Shown piece after piece: positions 8,694 through 17,234 of a stretch of 64,000 nucleotides of DNA. Source of the DNA: Clostridia bacterium. GTDB lineage: Bacteria; Bacillota; Clostridia; Christensenellales; CAG-138. The notes below the pieces were generated by a model that saw only the letters and a list, made by a program, of their open reading frames with translations, made no database searches and was not told where the DNA came from. Numbering within the stretch: position 1 is the first letter of the stretch; each line of letters starts with the position of its first letter. The position numbers and the translations under genes are program-made. The stretch lies in contig JAFXSG010000031.1 in the NCBI GenBank assembly GCA_017525875.1, forward strand, positions 1 to 64,000, given 5' to 3'.

Positions 8694-8840
8694 TTGCATT
8701 TTACTGCAAGACATGCTATAATGAGTTCACCGGCCGGAGAGATGCGGCCGGGAAAGCGGCTTCGTGCCGCAGTCCGCAGCGCCGACCCGCTATCAACCGG
8801 ATAGGAAATGATGGCGTTAGGTCTTGGGGCGGCCGGATAC
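8694..8840 (+). ncRNA. Candidate structured small RNA with its own promoter
   Basis: Plus strand: TTGCAT (8694-8699), 17 nt, TATAAT (8717-8722) predict transcription from about 8729. No convincing reading frame follows. The transcript would be rich in paired segments: CCGGCC (8730-8735) with GGCCGG at 8746-8751 or 8831-8836; GCGGC/GCCGC (8756-8770); CTATC/GATAG (8790-8804); CGCC (8780-8783) with GGCG (8813-8816); and GACC (8784-8787) with GGTC (8820-8823). The last two would cross as a pseudoknot. It does not match any riboswitch, SRP, 6S, tmRNA or RNase P consensus I know. The flanks at 8431-8693 and 8841-9094 hold no supportable gene. Confidence 0.4.
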
Positions 8841-9094
8841 GTTCACATCTTGCAGTTTTGTGACCTTGCTCTAAAAAATCCAGGCGTCATAAGCATTTTT
8901 GCCGACGATCGGTCGAGTGGGAATGATACAAAAACCGGAAAACCAAGTAAAATCAAGGTTTCCCGGCTTCTCAAAGGTTCTTTTGATAACAATTTGATAA
9001 CAGCTGCATGATTTTCCGTTATTCTCCGTGTCAAGGGGTTTAGGGGTAAAAGAGTCATTCTTGACGGTTTGCGACTGGAACGATCCATCTTATG

Positions 9095-9133
9095 AAAGCC
9101 CTTCGCTGTGGGTATGCAGCGAAGGGCTTTTTT
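9095..9133. terminator. Strong bidirectional terminator
   Basis: A 14-bp perfect stem (9095-9108 with 9117-9130, AAAGCCCTTCGCTG and its complement) has an 8-nt loop and a T run on the plus strand and an A run before it. It ends the minus-strand XRE operon and could also stop plus-strand transcription from the 8.7 kb promoter. Confidence 0.85.
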
Positions 9134-9168
9134 GTCGTTATGGGGGTGATAGATAAACTTGGGATGCA

Positions 9169-9387
9169 TTATCCGGCTTTCTTCTTGAAAAAGATTGCCA
9201 AAACAACACAAACAATGATTCCAACAGCATATGGAATCGCTACCAAAAATGCGGTCTGGGCTGGTGCACTATAACCGGCATATTTAATGCCCCACAGCAT
9301 GTCGCAATAGTTATATGCAACAACAGCACACATAACGTCAGACAGAAGAACTGCCAAAATCCAGAACACAGTAGATAATGCTTTCAT
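9169..9387 (-). CDS. Small membrane protein downstream of XRE regulator
   Basis: This 72-residue protein has two likely transmembrane helices, ALSTVFWILAVLLSDVMC near the N-terminus and FLVAIPYAVGIIVCVVLAIF before a KKK tail. The start at 9387 was chosen over a longer frame because GGAGGGATC precedes that ATG; the longer version would read into the upstream gene. It lies 13 nt downstream of the XRE gene and is surely co-transcribed. Small membrane partners of XRE regulators occur in many Firmicutes, but I recognise no specific family or function. Confidence 0.7.
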   Translation of the reverse strand: MKALSTVFWILAVLLSDVMCAVVAYNYCDMLWGIKYAGYSAPAQTAFLVAIPYAVGIIVCVVLAIFFKKKAG

Positions 9388-9400
9388 GAAAGATCCCTCC

Positions 9401-9874
9401 TTATTTGTTTGATGCACTCTTAAGGAGCAAAACAGCACCAGCAACTATGGCTGCAAGGCATATAAGCAGGAATATTCCATTCCCGTCTATCGTGATCATG
9501 GATGATTCGCCAATCTGGTCAGACGCTGAGGGCATGAGAACGGAAACAAGTCCCCATATGATCAGGCAAATGATTCCACCGATACAGGCAATCATCCCAA
9601 GAATACGCTTCTCTCTGCCGGTATTATTGGTTGGCTGAACATTCTCTGCACCGATAACCGGCTCAGATACAGCGGAGTCATCTTCCTTCATCAGATAGTC
9701 CAGTGATACACCGAAATACTCGCTGATGGAAATAAGCGTATCGCTTTCGGGAACTGCTTTTCCAGATTCCCACTTTGATACAGCCTGTCTGGATACGCCC
9801 AGCCGCTCCGCAAGCTGCTCCTGTGAAAGACCATCTTTCTTTCGAAGCTCGTATAGTTTTTCCGAAATTGCCAT
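9401..9874 (-). CDS. XRE-family regulator with C-terminal membrane helices
   Basis: The 157-residue protein has an N-terminal helix-turn-helix at residues 5-60 (LSQEQLAERLGVSRQAVSKWESGKAVPESD), a polar linker, and two hydrophobic helices (IACIGGIICLIIWGLVSVLM and IFLLICLAAIVAGAVLLL). It is a membrane-tethered DNA-binding regulator of the common Clostridia type. AAAGGAGGAAAAC precedes the ATG. A perfect palindrome lies over its probable -10 box, which suggests negative autoregulation. The downstream small membrane gene is probably its partner. Confidence 0.88.
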   Translation of the reverse strand: MAISEKLYELRKKDGLSQEQLAERLGVSRQAVSKWESGKAVPESDTLISISEYFGVSLDYLMKEDDSAVSEPVIGAENVQPTNNTGREKRILGMIACIGGIICLIIWGLVSVLMPSASDQIGESSMITIDGNGIFLLICLAAIVAGAVLLLKSASNK

Positions 9875-9892
9875 GTTTTCCTCCTTTCACGC

Positions 9893-9922
9893 AGAGTATA
9901 CTCTAACGTCAGGTAGAAGTCT
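9893..9922 (-). promoter_or_regulatory. XRE promoter with overlapping palindromic operator
   Basis: AGAGTATACTCT (9893-9904) is a perfect 12-bp palindrome. On the minus strand it contains TATACT as a likely -10 box, with TAGACT 17 nt further upstream as a weak -35. Occupation of the palindrome by the XRE dimer would block RNA polymerase. Confidence 0.6.
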
Positions 9923-10319
9923 ATACATACCCGTTTGCAATTACGCAACCAGCAGTAGCAGTTGTATTTTTTCGTGAAATTTTCGGCAGCAGATGCAGAA
10001 GGGGCTATCCTTCGGTATTGCCCTTAAGCGCTTTGATCATGGCATTCCTTGATTCCTCTTTGCTAGATTATTAGTTCGAGATCGCCATACTTGTTCATTC
10101 CGATCGGATAGATTATGCTAAATAATATTATACCATAATGAAGAGGAAAACGAAAGGGAAAACGGCGGTCGAATTGTCAGCGGAAAGCGACAGCAAGCTC
10201 CGCATCATGCAGCAACTGTCCGGTTTACGGCTCAATATAATGAAATAACTTGATTTTATAAAACATGATGGTATAATTTTCCCAAGGCTACTGCATCATT
10301 ATTCGAGGAGATATGAAAT
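9923..10319. other. Gene-free stretch with promoter of the Sel1 gene
   Basis: No complete gene is seen. On the minus strand around 10015-10070 a short frame reads KEESRNAMIKALKGNTEG and then stops; it may be the tail of a lost gene but is too short to judge. On the plus strand TTGATT (10250-10255), 16 nt and TATAAT (10272-10277) form the likely promoter of the Sel1 gene at 10320. Confidence 0.55.
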
Positions 10320-11111
10320 ATGAAAACGGAAGAAATCGAAAAGATCAAACTCGTGATCGATCCCGAGCTGCTGCCCGAAACCGCGGAGTTTTTCGAGAAC
10401 AGCATACTGACGGATATGGATCCCTACGAGCTTGCGGATGAGATCGTGCAGCGCGACAGGACGGTCGACATGCCCAAAGAGCTCTTCGACTTCGTGGTCG
10501 GGCTCTATCTCGAGGCGATCGACCGGGGGAACGCCAACGCGATGAACGACCTCGGCGCGCTCTATTACGACGGGCGCGGCTGCGAGCAGGATTTCACGAA
10601 GGCTGTGCATTACTACCGTATGGCGGCTCAGAACGGCAGCAGTCAGGCGCAGGAGAACCTCGGCTACTGCTATTACTACGGGCGCAATATGCCCGTGGAC
10701 TATGAGAAGGCGTTCCGCTATTTCGCGCTCGGCGCTTTCCGCGGGCGTCTGATCTCCCTCTACAAGATCGGCGATATGTACCGGAACGGCTTCTACGTGG
10801 AGAAGGATCCGAAGGAGGCGTTCGGCATATATATCCGCTGCCTCGATCTGATGACGGATGAGGCGGCCGCGACCGTCGCCGGGCCGGTCTATCTGCGCGT
10901 AGGCACCGCTTTGCTTACCGGGGAGGGCGTTGATGCGGATCCCAAGAAGGCCCTCGTCGCCTTCCAGCGCGCGGAGCTGTTCCTCTACGATATGGTCTCG
11001 GGCGGCGACGCGATGTATAAAAAGAGCCTGCAGGCCGCGATCGACGGGCAGCTGAAGGCGCGGGCAATGCTCGCCGAAGCCCTTCCGAAGCAGGAGTGGA
11101 CCGCGGACTGA
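10320..11111 (+). CDS. Sel1-repeat (TPR-like) protein
   Basis: The 263-residue protein carries at least three Sel1-like repeats between about residues 77 and 190: NAMNDLGALYYDGRGCEQDF, QAQENLGYCYYYGRNMPVDY, and a third with YKIGDMYRNGFYVEKDPKEA. Each pairs two helices with the typical YYxGxG turn. Such repeats mediate protein-protein contacts, often in signalling or stress pathways. There is no signal peptide, so it is probably cytoplasmic. GAGGAG precedes the ATG. The partner and pathway cannot be read from the neighbours. Confidence 0.88.
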   Translation: MKTEEIEKIKLVIDPELLPETAEFFENSILTDMDPYELADEIVQRDRTVDMPKELFDFVVGLYLEAIDRGNANAMNDLGALYYDGRGCEQDFTKAVHYYRMAAQNGSSQAQENLGYCYYYGRNMPVDYEKAFRYFALGAFRGRLISLYKIGDMYRNGFYVEKDPKEAFGIYIRCLDLMTDEAAATVAGPVYLRVGTALLTGEGVDADPKKALVAFQRAELFLYDMVSGGDAMYKKSLQAAIDGQLKARAMLAEALPKQEWTAD

Positions 11112-11113
11112 CG

Positions 11114-11263
11114 ATGCATCCGCATACGGCGCAGGCAGGCGAGAGCGGCAAAGAAGGTGCAGCAGTTTTCTGCAGAACGCTCAAAGACAACATCGATCAT
11201 GAAAAGCTGAATGAAAGATCCATCGGTGTTGCTGAAGAGATCATGCGTCTCGGGTTGAAATAA
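11114..11263 (+). pseudogene. Small frame, possible 3' remnant of a lost gene
   Basis: The frame encodes 49 residues ending LNERSIGVAEEIMRLGLK. The last 24 residues look like natural helical protein, whereas the first part is low in character and the ATG lacks a good ribosome binding site. It may be the C-terminal scrap of a displaced gene between the Sel1 and DUF2130 genes. It has no recognised family. Confidence 0.25.
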
Positions 11264-11295
11264 ACCCTGATATCGACTAACGGGAGGATAATACT

Positions 11296-12573
11296 ATGCA
11301 GGAGATCAAATGCCCCAATTGCGGGAAGGTTTTTTCGGTGGACGAAGCGGGCTATGCCGCGATATTGAAGCAGGTCCACGACAAGGAATTCGAGAAGGAG
11401 CTCAGCAGGCGCGAGCAAGCGCTGAACGAGGAGAAGCAGAACGCCGTCGAGCTGGCCGTCACGAAGGCGGAGGCGAAGAAGGACAAGCGTATCTCGGAGC
11501 TCGAGAATCAGCTCGAAGCCATGAAGGACAAAACGCGCAGCGAGCTGGAACTGGCTCTGGCGGAGAAAAATCTCCAGCTTTCCGAGAAGGACAGCGAGAT
11601 CACGCGCCTCAAGGGGCAGATCGAGCTCGACAAGTCCGTCGCCGAAAGCGCGGTGAAGGACGCCGTACAGTCGAAGGACAGCGAGATAATGAAGCTCAAA
11701 AACGATCTCGAGCTCGAGCAGAGCAAGCGTCAGCTGAACGAAAAGTCGCTCAAGGAGGCGCACGACGCGGAGCTCAGGCGCAAGGACGAGGAGATAGCCT
11801 ATTACAAGGATTTCAAGGCGCGTCAGTCCACCAAGATGGTCGGCGAAAGCCTTGAGCAGCACTGCATGATCGAGTTCGGCCGCCTGCGCGCGACCGCCTT
11901 CCGCAACGCGTATTTCGAGAAGGATAACGACGCGCGCACCGGCAGCAAGGGCGATTTCATCTACCGCGAGTCGGGCGAGGACGGCACGGAGTTCATCTCA
12001 ATTATGTTCGAGATGAAGAACGAGATGGACACCACCGCGACCAAGCACCGCAACGAGGATTTCTTCAAAGAGCTCGACAAGGACCGCCGCGAGAAGGGCT
12101 GCGAATACGCCGTGCTGGTCACTCTGCTCGAAGCGGACAACGAGCTCTACAACGGCGGCATAGTGGACGTGTCCCACCGCTACGAGAAGATGTACGTCAT
12201 ACGCCCGCAGTTCTTCATACCGCTGATCACGATCCTGCGCAACGCCGCGCTCAATTCGCTTTCCTACAAGCAGGAGCTCGCGCAGGTGAGGAGCCAGAAC
12301 GTCGACGTTACGAATTTTGAAAACAGCCTGCTCGATTTCCAGGCGAAGTTCGGGAACAATTACCGCATCGCCTCGGAGAAGTTCCAGAACGCCATCGACG
12401 AGATCGACAAGACCATCGACCACCTGCAAAAGGTGAAGGAGGCTCTCATAGGCTCCGACAGGCAGCTGCGCCTCGCCAACGATAAGGCGCAGGACCTCAG
12501 CGTCAAGAAGCTCACCCGCAATAATCCCACTATGCAGGCGAAGTTTGCGGAGCTGAGAGAAAACAAGCAGTAA
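11296..12573 (+). CDS. DUF2130 coiled-coil protein with zinc-ribbon start
   Basis: The 425-residue protein opens with a CPNCGKVF zinc-ribbon-like motif. A long, highly charged coiled coil follows at about residues 30-180, then the globular DUF2130 core at about 185-330, including [27 protein letters not shown] and [16 protein letters not shown]. The core resembles restriction-endonuclease-like folds in other family members (established for related families, not shown here). The C-terminal helices are again charged. AACGGGAGGATAATACT precedes the ATG. The biochemical role of DUF2130 is not established. Confidence 0.9.
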   Translation: MQEIKCPNCGKVFSVDEAGYAAILKQVHDKEFEKELSRREQALNEEKQNAVELAVTKAEAKKDKRISELENQLEAMKDKTRSELELALAEKNLQLSEKDSEITRLKGQIELDKSVAESAVKDAVQSKDSEIMKLKNDLELEQSKRQLNEKSLKEAHDAELRRKDEEIAYYKDFKARQSTKMVGESLEQHCMIEFGRLRATAFRNAYFEKDNDARTGSKGDFIYRESGEDGTEFISIMFEMKNEMDTTATKHRNEDFFKELDKDRREKGCEYAVLVTLLEADNELYNGGIVDVSHRYEKMYVIRPQFFIPLITILRNAALNSLSYKQELAQVRSQNVDVTNFENSLLDFQAKFGNNYRIASEKFQNAIDEIDKTIDHLQKVKEALIGSDRQLRLANDKAQDLSVKKLTRNNPTMQAKFAELRENKQ

Positions 12574-12635
12574 AGCCGTGCGAAGAGATCCCCGGCACAA
12601 AGGACCCCGAACGATGATCCACAGGAGGAAGCCTC

Positions 12636-14585
12636 ATGTCCGTATCCGAATCTTCCGGCATAGCCGAATACGTAAAAGCCAACCGCCTTGCGCAAAAGGA
12701 GAAGAAGGCGCTCGAAGCCCGCGGCCTCAGCGCCCACCCGGAGGTGCTCGAGGAGCTGTTTCCCGAGGCGGCGCACGCTTCCGGAGTGGATCTGCCGCTG
12801 ACGGAGATACCGGTCGACCGCATCGTGGGCACGGTCTCCGCGGGCAGGGTGAGCGCGTTTTCCGCGTCGTTCCTGCCGCTGCCGGAGGCGAATACCGAGT
12901 TCGGAGCGAAATGGATCGCTCTTTGCGAAGCGCATCTTTCCGACACGGGCATACGCGAGCCGATCGAATGCGTGGAGTATCTGGGCAGCTTCTACGTGAA
13001 GGAGGGCAACAAGCGCGTCAGCGTGCTGAAGTATTTCGGCGCGGTAAGGATCTCGGCAAGGGTCAGGAGGCTGCTGCCCCCGCGCACGGACGACCCCCGC
13101 ATAGAGGCGTATTACGAGTTCCTCGATTTTTATAAGCAGACCGGCATATACGACGTGCAGTTCACAAAGCCCCGCGAATACGCGCGCCTTGCCGCGGCCG
13201 TCGGGAAGAAGCCGGACGAGGAATGGACGGAGAAGGAGAGCAAACAGCTTGCCTCCGTCTTTTGCGGGTTCAAGGAGGCGTTCAACTCCCTCGTGGGGAA
13301 CGAACGGACGCTCGGCGCGGAAAGCGCGCTCATGCTGTTTTTAAAGGTCTACCCGTATGAGCAGCTCGCGGCAATGGCGCCGCAGGAGCTGAAAAAGGCC
13401 CTTTCCGCCATCTGGAACGACGTCAGGACGGTATCCGAACCCGAAACGATCACCGTTAAAACGGCGGCGGAGGACGGCGAGAAGAAGAGCGTCATATCAA
13501 AGCTGATATCCATAGTGCCCAAGCACCTCGATATCGCGTTCATCTATCAGGGCGACGCGCAGAGCAGCGCGTGGACGCGCGGCCACGCGGAGGGCGCCGC
13601 CCATCTGAAAAAAGCGCTCGCGGGGAGCGTGACCGTGGATGAATACTTCCATGCCGACACGGGCGAGGAGGCGGAGGCGCTTATCGCCGAAGCCGTGAAG
13701 AACGGCGCCGGCCTCGTTTTCACCACCACTCCCCCGCTGCTCGGCGCCTCGCTCAAGGCGGCTGTCAAATACCCGAAGACCGCCTTTTACAACTGCTCCG
13801 CCTGCCAGCCGCTTTCAAGCGTGAAGAGCTATTACTGCCGCACCTACGAGGGCAAATTCATAACCGGCGCGATCGCCGGGGCTCTTGCGGAGAACGGCCT
13901 CGTAGGCTACATAGGCTCCTACCCGATCATGGGCGTTCCGGCCTCGATAAACGCTTTCGCGCTGGGCGTGAGCATGACCAATCCGAGGGCGAAGATACTG
14001 CTCGAATGGAGCTGCACGGAGATCGACTGCGTAAGGAAGCTCCGCGAGAAGGGCGTTCGGGTGATATCCAACCGCGATATCCCGACCCCGGACGTGAGCC
14101 ATCTCAGTCACGGCTATTACGGCACCTTCATCCTGGATGAGAACGGCGTGCCCCTGCCCGCTGCCTCGCCCGTCTGGATGTGGGGCAGGCTGTATGAAAA
14201 CATAGTGCGCTCGATCCTTTCCGGCAGCACCGAAAAGAAGGAGCTCGCCGTCAACTACTGGTGGGGCATGGATTCCGGCGTGATCGACGTCGCGCTTTCT
14301 CAGAACGTTCCGGAGGGCGTGCGAAGGCTCGCGGGAGTGCTCACCGAGAGGCTGCGGGCGGGAGAGCTCGACGTGTTTGCACAAAGGCTCCCCGCGCAGG
14401 ACGGCAGCCTGATCTCCGACGGCGAGACGCCGCTTTCCTCGCTGGAGATACTGAAGATGGATAAGCTTGCCGCTTCCGTTGCGGGGCATATACCCGGGTA
14501 TGACGAGCTGCTCCCGCTCTCGCGCCCGCTCGTGCGGTCGCTCGGCATTTACAGGGAGGAGCTCCCGCTCGAGACCGACGAGTGA
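12636..14585 (+). CDS. ParB-like domain fused to BMP-type substrate-binding domain
   Basis: The 649-residue protein has two parts. Residues about 45-140 contain a ParB/Srx-like stretch, with IREPIECVEYLGSFYVKEGNKRVSVLKYFGA. Residues about 285-600 resemble the BMP/PnrA family of nucleoside-binding periplasmic proteins, with FIYQGDAQSSAWTRGHAEGA, NGAGLVFTTTPP and IGSYPIMGVPASINAFALG. There is no signal peptide or lipobox, so unlike true ABC-transporter binding proteins it should be cytoplasmic and may sense a nucleoside-like ligand. AGGAGG precedes the ATG. Its stop overlaps the start of the next gene, so the two are probably co-expressed. Confidence 0.8.
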   Translation: MSVSESSGIAEYVKANRLAQKEKKALEARGLSAHPEVLEELFPEAAHASGVDLPLTEIPVDRIVGTVSAGRVSAFSASFLPLPEANTEFGAKWIALCEAHLSDTGIREPIECVEYLGSFYVKEGNKRVSVLKYFGAVRISARVRRLLPPRTDDPRIEAYYEFLDFYKQTGIYDVQFTKPREYARLAAAVGKKPDEEWTEKESKQLASVFCGFKEAFNSLVGNERTLGAESALMLFLKVYPYEQLAAMAPQELKKALSAIWNDVRTVSEPETITVKTAAEDGEKKSVISKLISIVPKHLDIAFIYQGDAQSSAWTRGHAEGAAHLKKALAGSVTVDEYFHADTGEEAEALIAEAVKNGAGLVFTTTPPLLGASLKAAVKYPKTAFYNCSACQPLSSVKSYYCRTYEGKFITGAIAGALAENGLVGYIGSYPIMGVPASINAFALGVSMTNPRAKILLEWSCTEIDCVRKLREKGVRVISNRDIPTPDVSHLSHGYYGTFILDENGVPLPAASPVWMWGRLYENIVRSILSGSTEKKELAVNYWWGMDSGVIDVALSQNVPEGVRRLAGVLTERLRAGELDVFAQRLPAQDGSLISDGETPLSSLEILKMDKLAASVAGHIPGYDELLPLSRPLVRSLGIYREELPLETDE

Positions 14586-15265
14586 GCCCGCGTATGAAGA
14601 TACTTGCCGTTTCCGATCATGAATCCCCCGCGCTGTGGGATCACTATATCCCGGGCAGGCTCGACAGCTTCGACCTGATACTTGCCTGCGGCGATCTTAA
14701 AGCCGATTATCTCACCTTCCTCGTAACGATGAGCCGCGCGCGCCTGCTCTACGTTCACGGGAATCACGACGGGAGCTATTCCTCGCACCCGCCGGAGGGC
14801 TGCGACGATATCGACGGCAGGCTCATAGTTTACAACGGGGTGCGGATACTCGGCCTCGGAGGCTGCCTTTGGTATCACGAGGGGCCGCATCAGTACACCG
14901 AAAAGCAGATGGAGCGGCGCATCCGCCGCCTGAAGCGCGCTTTGAAAAAGGCGGGCGGCGTCGATATCGTTGTGACGCACGCCCCGCCAAGAGGCATGGG
15001 CGATCTCGAAGACCCTGCGCACAGGGGCTTCGAGGCGTTCGCAAGGCTGATAGAGACCTATCAGCCGCAGTACTTCCTGCACGGGCACGTCCACCTGAAC
15101 TACGGCTCCGCCATACCGCGCATGAGCGAACACGGCGCAACGAAGGTCATCAACGTATCGGAGCGGTTCGAGTTCGAGCATCCCGCCAAGGCGGACCGGT
15201 CGGCGGAGATAGAGTGGCTCTCCGGGCGCAGGGAGGAGCCCGGCCCGGACGTATTCACGGGCTGA
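14582..15265 (+). CDS. Metallophosphoesterase
   Basis: The 227-residue calcineurin-like phosphoesterase shows the family blocks in order: ILAVSDHES, ACGDLKADY, YVHGNHDGSY, VVTHAPPRG and FLHGHVHLNYG, which together build a two-metal site. The first block has Asp-His-Glu where the usual pattern is Asp-x-His. I recall acidic residues at this point in related Clostridial proteins, so it need not be inactivating. The start is a GTG overlapping the upstream stop; an ATG at 14594 is an alternative. The substrate is unknown. Confidence 0.88.
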   Translation: MSPRMKILAVSDHESPALWDHYIPGRLDSFDLILACGDLKADYLTFLVTMSRARLLYVHGNHDGSYSSHPPEGCDDIDGRLIVYNGVRILGLGGCLWYHEGPHQYTEKQMERRIRRLKRALKKAGGVDIVVTHAPPRGMGDLEDPAHRGFEAFARLIETYQPQYFLHGHVHLNYGSAIPRMSEHGATKVINVSERFEFEHPAKADRSAEIEWLSGRREEPGPDVFTG

Positions 15266-15373
15266 GGCCGGTTTTGGGCCCGGAAGGCGAAACCGCGGGA
15301 AAAGACCGAAAGGGCAAAACGATCAACAAACCGCATGCCGGCGAGTTCGGCGATGCGGTATCGGCAGGTGGGT

Positions 15374-15838
15374 ATGATGGATAATTGTGAATGGTGCAGC
15401 CTATCCGAAGAGGACAGACGGTTTCTTGTGTGCGAGAGCGCGGCCTGGTCCGTTTTTCTTTCGGATGAACAGGATTATATCGGACGGTGTATATTGGTTT
15501 TGAAGCGTCACTGCAGTTCGCTGCCGGAGCTGACGGATGACGAATGGAGCGAGCTTCGCGAGCTCGTTTGCAAAATGGAGGCGGCTTTAAAGGCAGTTTT
15601 CGGCGCGGCCGTATGCAATTGGAGCTGCCTGATGAACAGCTTCTATAAGGAGTCGGCGCCCGATCCTCATCTTCATATCCACGTAAGGCCGAGATACGAT
15701 CATCCCGTGACGCTGGGCGGGAACACCTATTGCGACGGCGAGTTCGGTCATCATTACGCGCTCCATAAGAGCGCGGCGATACCCGACAGCGACCGGGAAG
15801 AAGTGTTTGCCCGGCTGAAGGAACGGCTGAGTCGCTGA
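15374..15838 (+). CDS. HIT-family nucleotide hydrolase/transferase
   Basis: The chosen start gives a 154-residue protein. The histidine triad is DPHLHIHVRPR (about residue 100), matching H-x-H-x-H. Such proteins cleave nucleoside phosphoramidates or dinucleoside polyphosphates. The start at 15374 follows GGTGGGT; the frame is open further upstream but without homology-like sequence. A strong terminator follows at 15886. Confidence 0.9.
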   Translation: MMDNCEWCSLSEEDRRFLVCESAAWSVFLSDEQDYIGRCILVLKRHCSSLPELTDDEWSELRELVCKMEAALKAVFGAAVCNWSCLMNSFYKESAPDPHLHIHVRPRYDHPVTLGGNTYCDGEFGHHYALHKSAAIPDSDREEVFARLKERLSR

Positions 15839-15885
15839 ATCCCGTTCATCCGGCCGCGGGGCTCTTTTCCGCACGACGCAAAACA

Positions 15886-15921
15886 AAACCTCCCGCGGTC
15901 CGCAGGGACCGCGGGAGGTTT
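15886..15921. terminator. Bidirectional terminator between HIT gene and dfx
   Basis: A 16-bp GC-rich stem (AAACCTCCCGCGGTCC and its complement) with a 4-nt loop serves the convergent genes on either side. A related hairpin followed by a dfx-like tail occurs again at 24119-24170. Confidence 0.85.
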
Positions 15922-15939
15922 CCGCGTTCTTTCGGTCGA

Positions 15940-16314
15940 TCATGCCTTCCAGAGGCTGTGCAGGTTGCAGTAGGCGTAGACGGCCTCGACCTCGTCGCCC
16001 TCGCAGATGCTGAAGCAGACCTTCGGCTCGTCCCCGGGGTTCAGGGCCTTGCGCTGATTGCCCGCCTTGGTCTTGAGGGAGACCCATTCGATATAGTGCT
16101 CCGGGAGCATCGGGTGCGGAGCCGAGCCGACGGCGACCCTGACGGTCGTTCCGTCCACTTCGACAACGGGCACGTGCTTCTCGACGGAGGCGTCGGTGGA
16201 TGAGGGGATGATCTCCTGCATCGGTTCGCCGCAGCAGATCACGGGAGCGCCGGTCTTTTTGACGATGGCGATGATCTGGCCGCAGTGTTTGCAGCGGTAG
16301 AACTTCATTTCCAT
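15940..16314 (-). CDS. dfx: Desulfoferrodoxin (superoxide reductase)
   Basis: The 124-residue two-iron enzyme reduces superoxide to peroxide in anaerobes. The N-terminal desulforedoxin domain has FYRCKHCGQI and VICCGEPM, four cysteines for the rubredoxin-like iron. The catalytic domain has EKHVPVVEVDG, HPMLPEHYIEWV and CNLHSLWK, supplying the histidine and cysteine ligands of the active iron. All ligands are present. It is the clearest sign of an anaerobic host with oxygen defence. GGAGATAATCACC precedes the ATG. Confidence 0.97.
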   Translation of the reverse strand: MEMKFYRCKHCGQIIAIVKKTGAPVICCGEPMQEIIPSSTDASVEKHVPVVEVDGTTVRVAVGSAPHPMLPEHYIEWVSLKTKAGNQRKALNPGDEPKVCFSICEGDEVEAVYAYCNLHSLWKA

Positions 16315-16407
16315 GGTGATTATCTCCTTTTCTTATCGGGTGATCTCATTATATCAGACGGAGACTGAATTGTCATCCTTTTTCGCGGAAACGGCGAATG
16401 CCCGCCG

Positions 16408-16971
16408 TTATTTCAGCCCGAGCCCGTCCTTGAAGGCGTTGCCGACCCTGCCGCCGACCCTGTAATAGCCGTGGGTATAGGGATCGAAGGCGATCGCCTC
16501 GAGCGCGTCGACGTCGACCGTGCCGTCCTTCATAACGGCTTCCTCAACGGAGGTGCGAAGGACCCTGCCGATAACGCCCATGCCGGTAGCGTCGTTCTGG
16601 TACTCGATGAACTCGCACTCCATTGCGATGGGCAGCTCGTTGATGATCGGCGCGTCGACAAGCTCCGACCTTACGAAGGTCATGCCGCTCTTGCTGAACT
16701 TCCCGGGATCCTTGTTGCCGCTGACCACGCCGAAGAAGTCGGCCTCGACGGTATGCTTCGCGTCCGCGATGTGGATGACGAAGCCTCGCCTTGCCTTGAT
16801 GTTCTGCACGGTCCTGTGCGTTTCAGTAAGGTTCAGCGCGACCTTGTCGCGGTCGAGCATGGTGCCCCACGCTGCGTTCATTACGTCCACTGTGCCGTCC
16901 TCGTTGAACGTCGAGATCAGCAGTACCGGCATGGGGAAAATGGCTTCGGTGGTTTTGATCTGCTGTTTCAT
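16408..16971 (-). CDS. Flavin reductase-like FMN-binding protein
   Basis: The 187-residue protein has the flavin reductase/split-barrel signature, with TFNEDGTVDVMNAAWGTMLDRDKVALNL near the start and FGVVSGNKDPGKFSKSGMTF in the middle. Relatives bind FMN and act as flavin reductases or flavoredoxins, supplying electrons in the cytoplasm of anaerobes. It lies upstream of dfx on the same strand with a 93-nt gap, so a shared role in oxygen or redox handling is plausible but not proven. AGGAGGATAATAAA precedes the ATG. Confidence 0.88.
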   Translation of the reverse strand: MKQQIKTTEAIFPMPVLLISTFNEDGTVDVMNAAWGTMLDRDKVALNLTETHRTVQNIKARRGFVIHIADAKHTVEADFFGVVSGNKDPGKFSKSGMTFVRSELVDAPIINELPIAMECEFIEYQNDATGMGVIGRVLRTSVEEAVMKDGTVDVDALEAIAFDPYTHGYYRVGGRVGNAFKDGLGLK

Positions 16972-17094
16972 TTTATTATCCTCCTAAAATCATTTGGTCG
17001 TTTCCGTATCGGCTTTTGGCGTATCACATCACGTCATCCATGAGTATAGCACAGACCGCGGTATCATACAAGACGATCCGCCGCGTCGCTCTTG

Positions 17095-17123
17095 TTGAAA
17101 TAGCCCCGCGGTTATGGTAAACT
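17095..17123 (+). promoter_or_regulatory. Promoter upstream of the paralogous unknown pair
   Basis: TTGAAA (17095-17100), 17 nt, TAAACT (17118-17123). The same two hexamers with the same spacing precede the DUF4037 gene at 26014-26042. Confidence 0.6.
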
Positions 17124-17234
17124 TAGCAATACAAGCATAAGTCCGGCTGAAAAAGCGGGAAGCTCCGTCCCCGGGCGGAGACGGAAAGCTTTGAGGAGAA
17201 ACGGCTCCGAACGTAAACGAGCAGGGTGTGTTCT

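Noticed and set aside
8723..8840. Cobalamin or other known riboswitch
   Set aside because: Some pieces (GGGAA, GACCCGC) recall the cobalamin core, but the conserved order and spacing are absent and no target gene follows.
8843..9211. 122-codon minus-strand frame
   Set aside because: It crosses the strong terminator at 9095-9133 and has no ribosome binding site. Part of it (SKEPLRSRETLILLGF) resembles debris seen near mobile elements, but that is not enough to call it.
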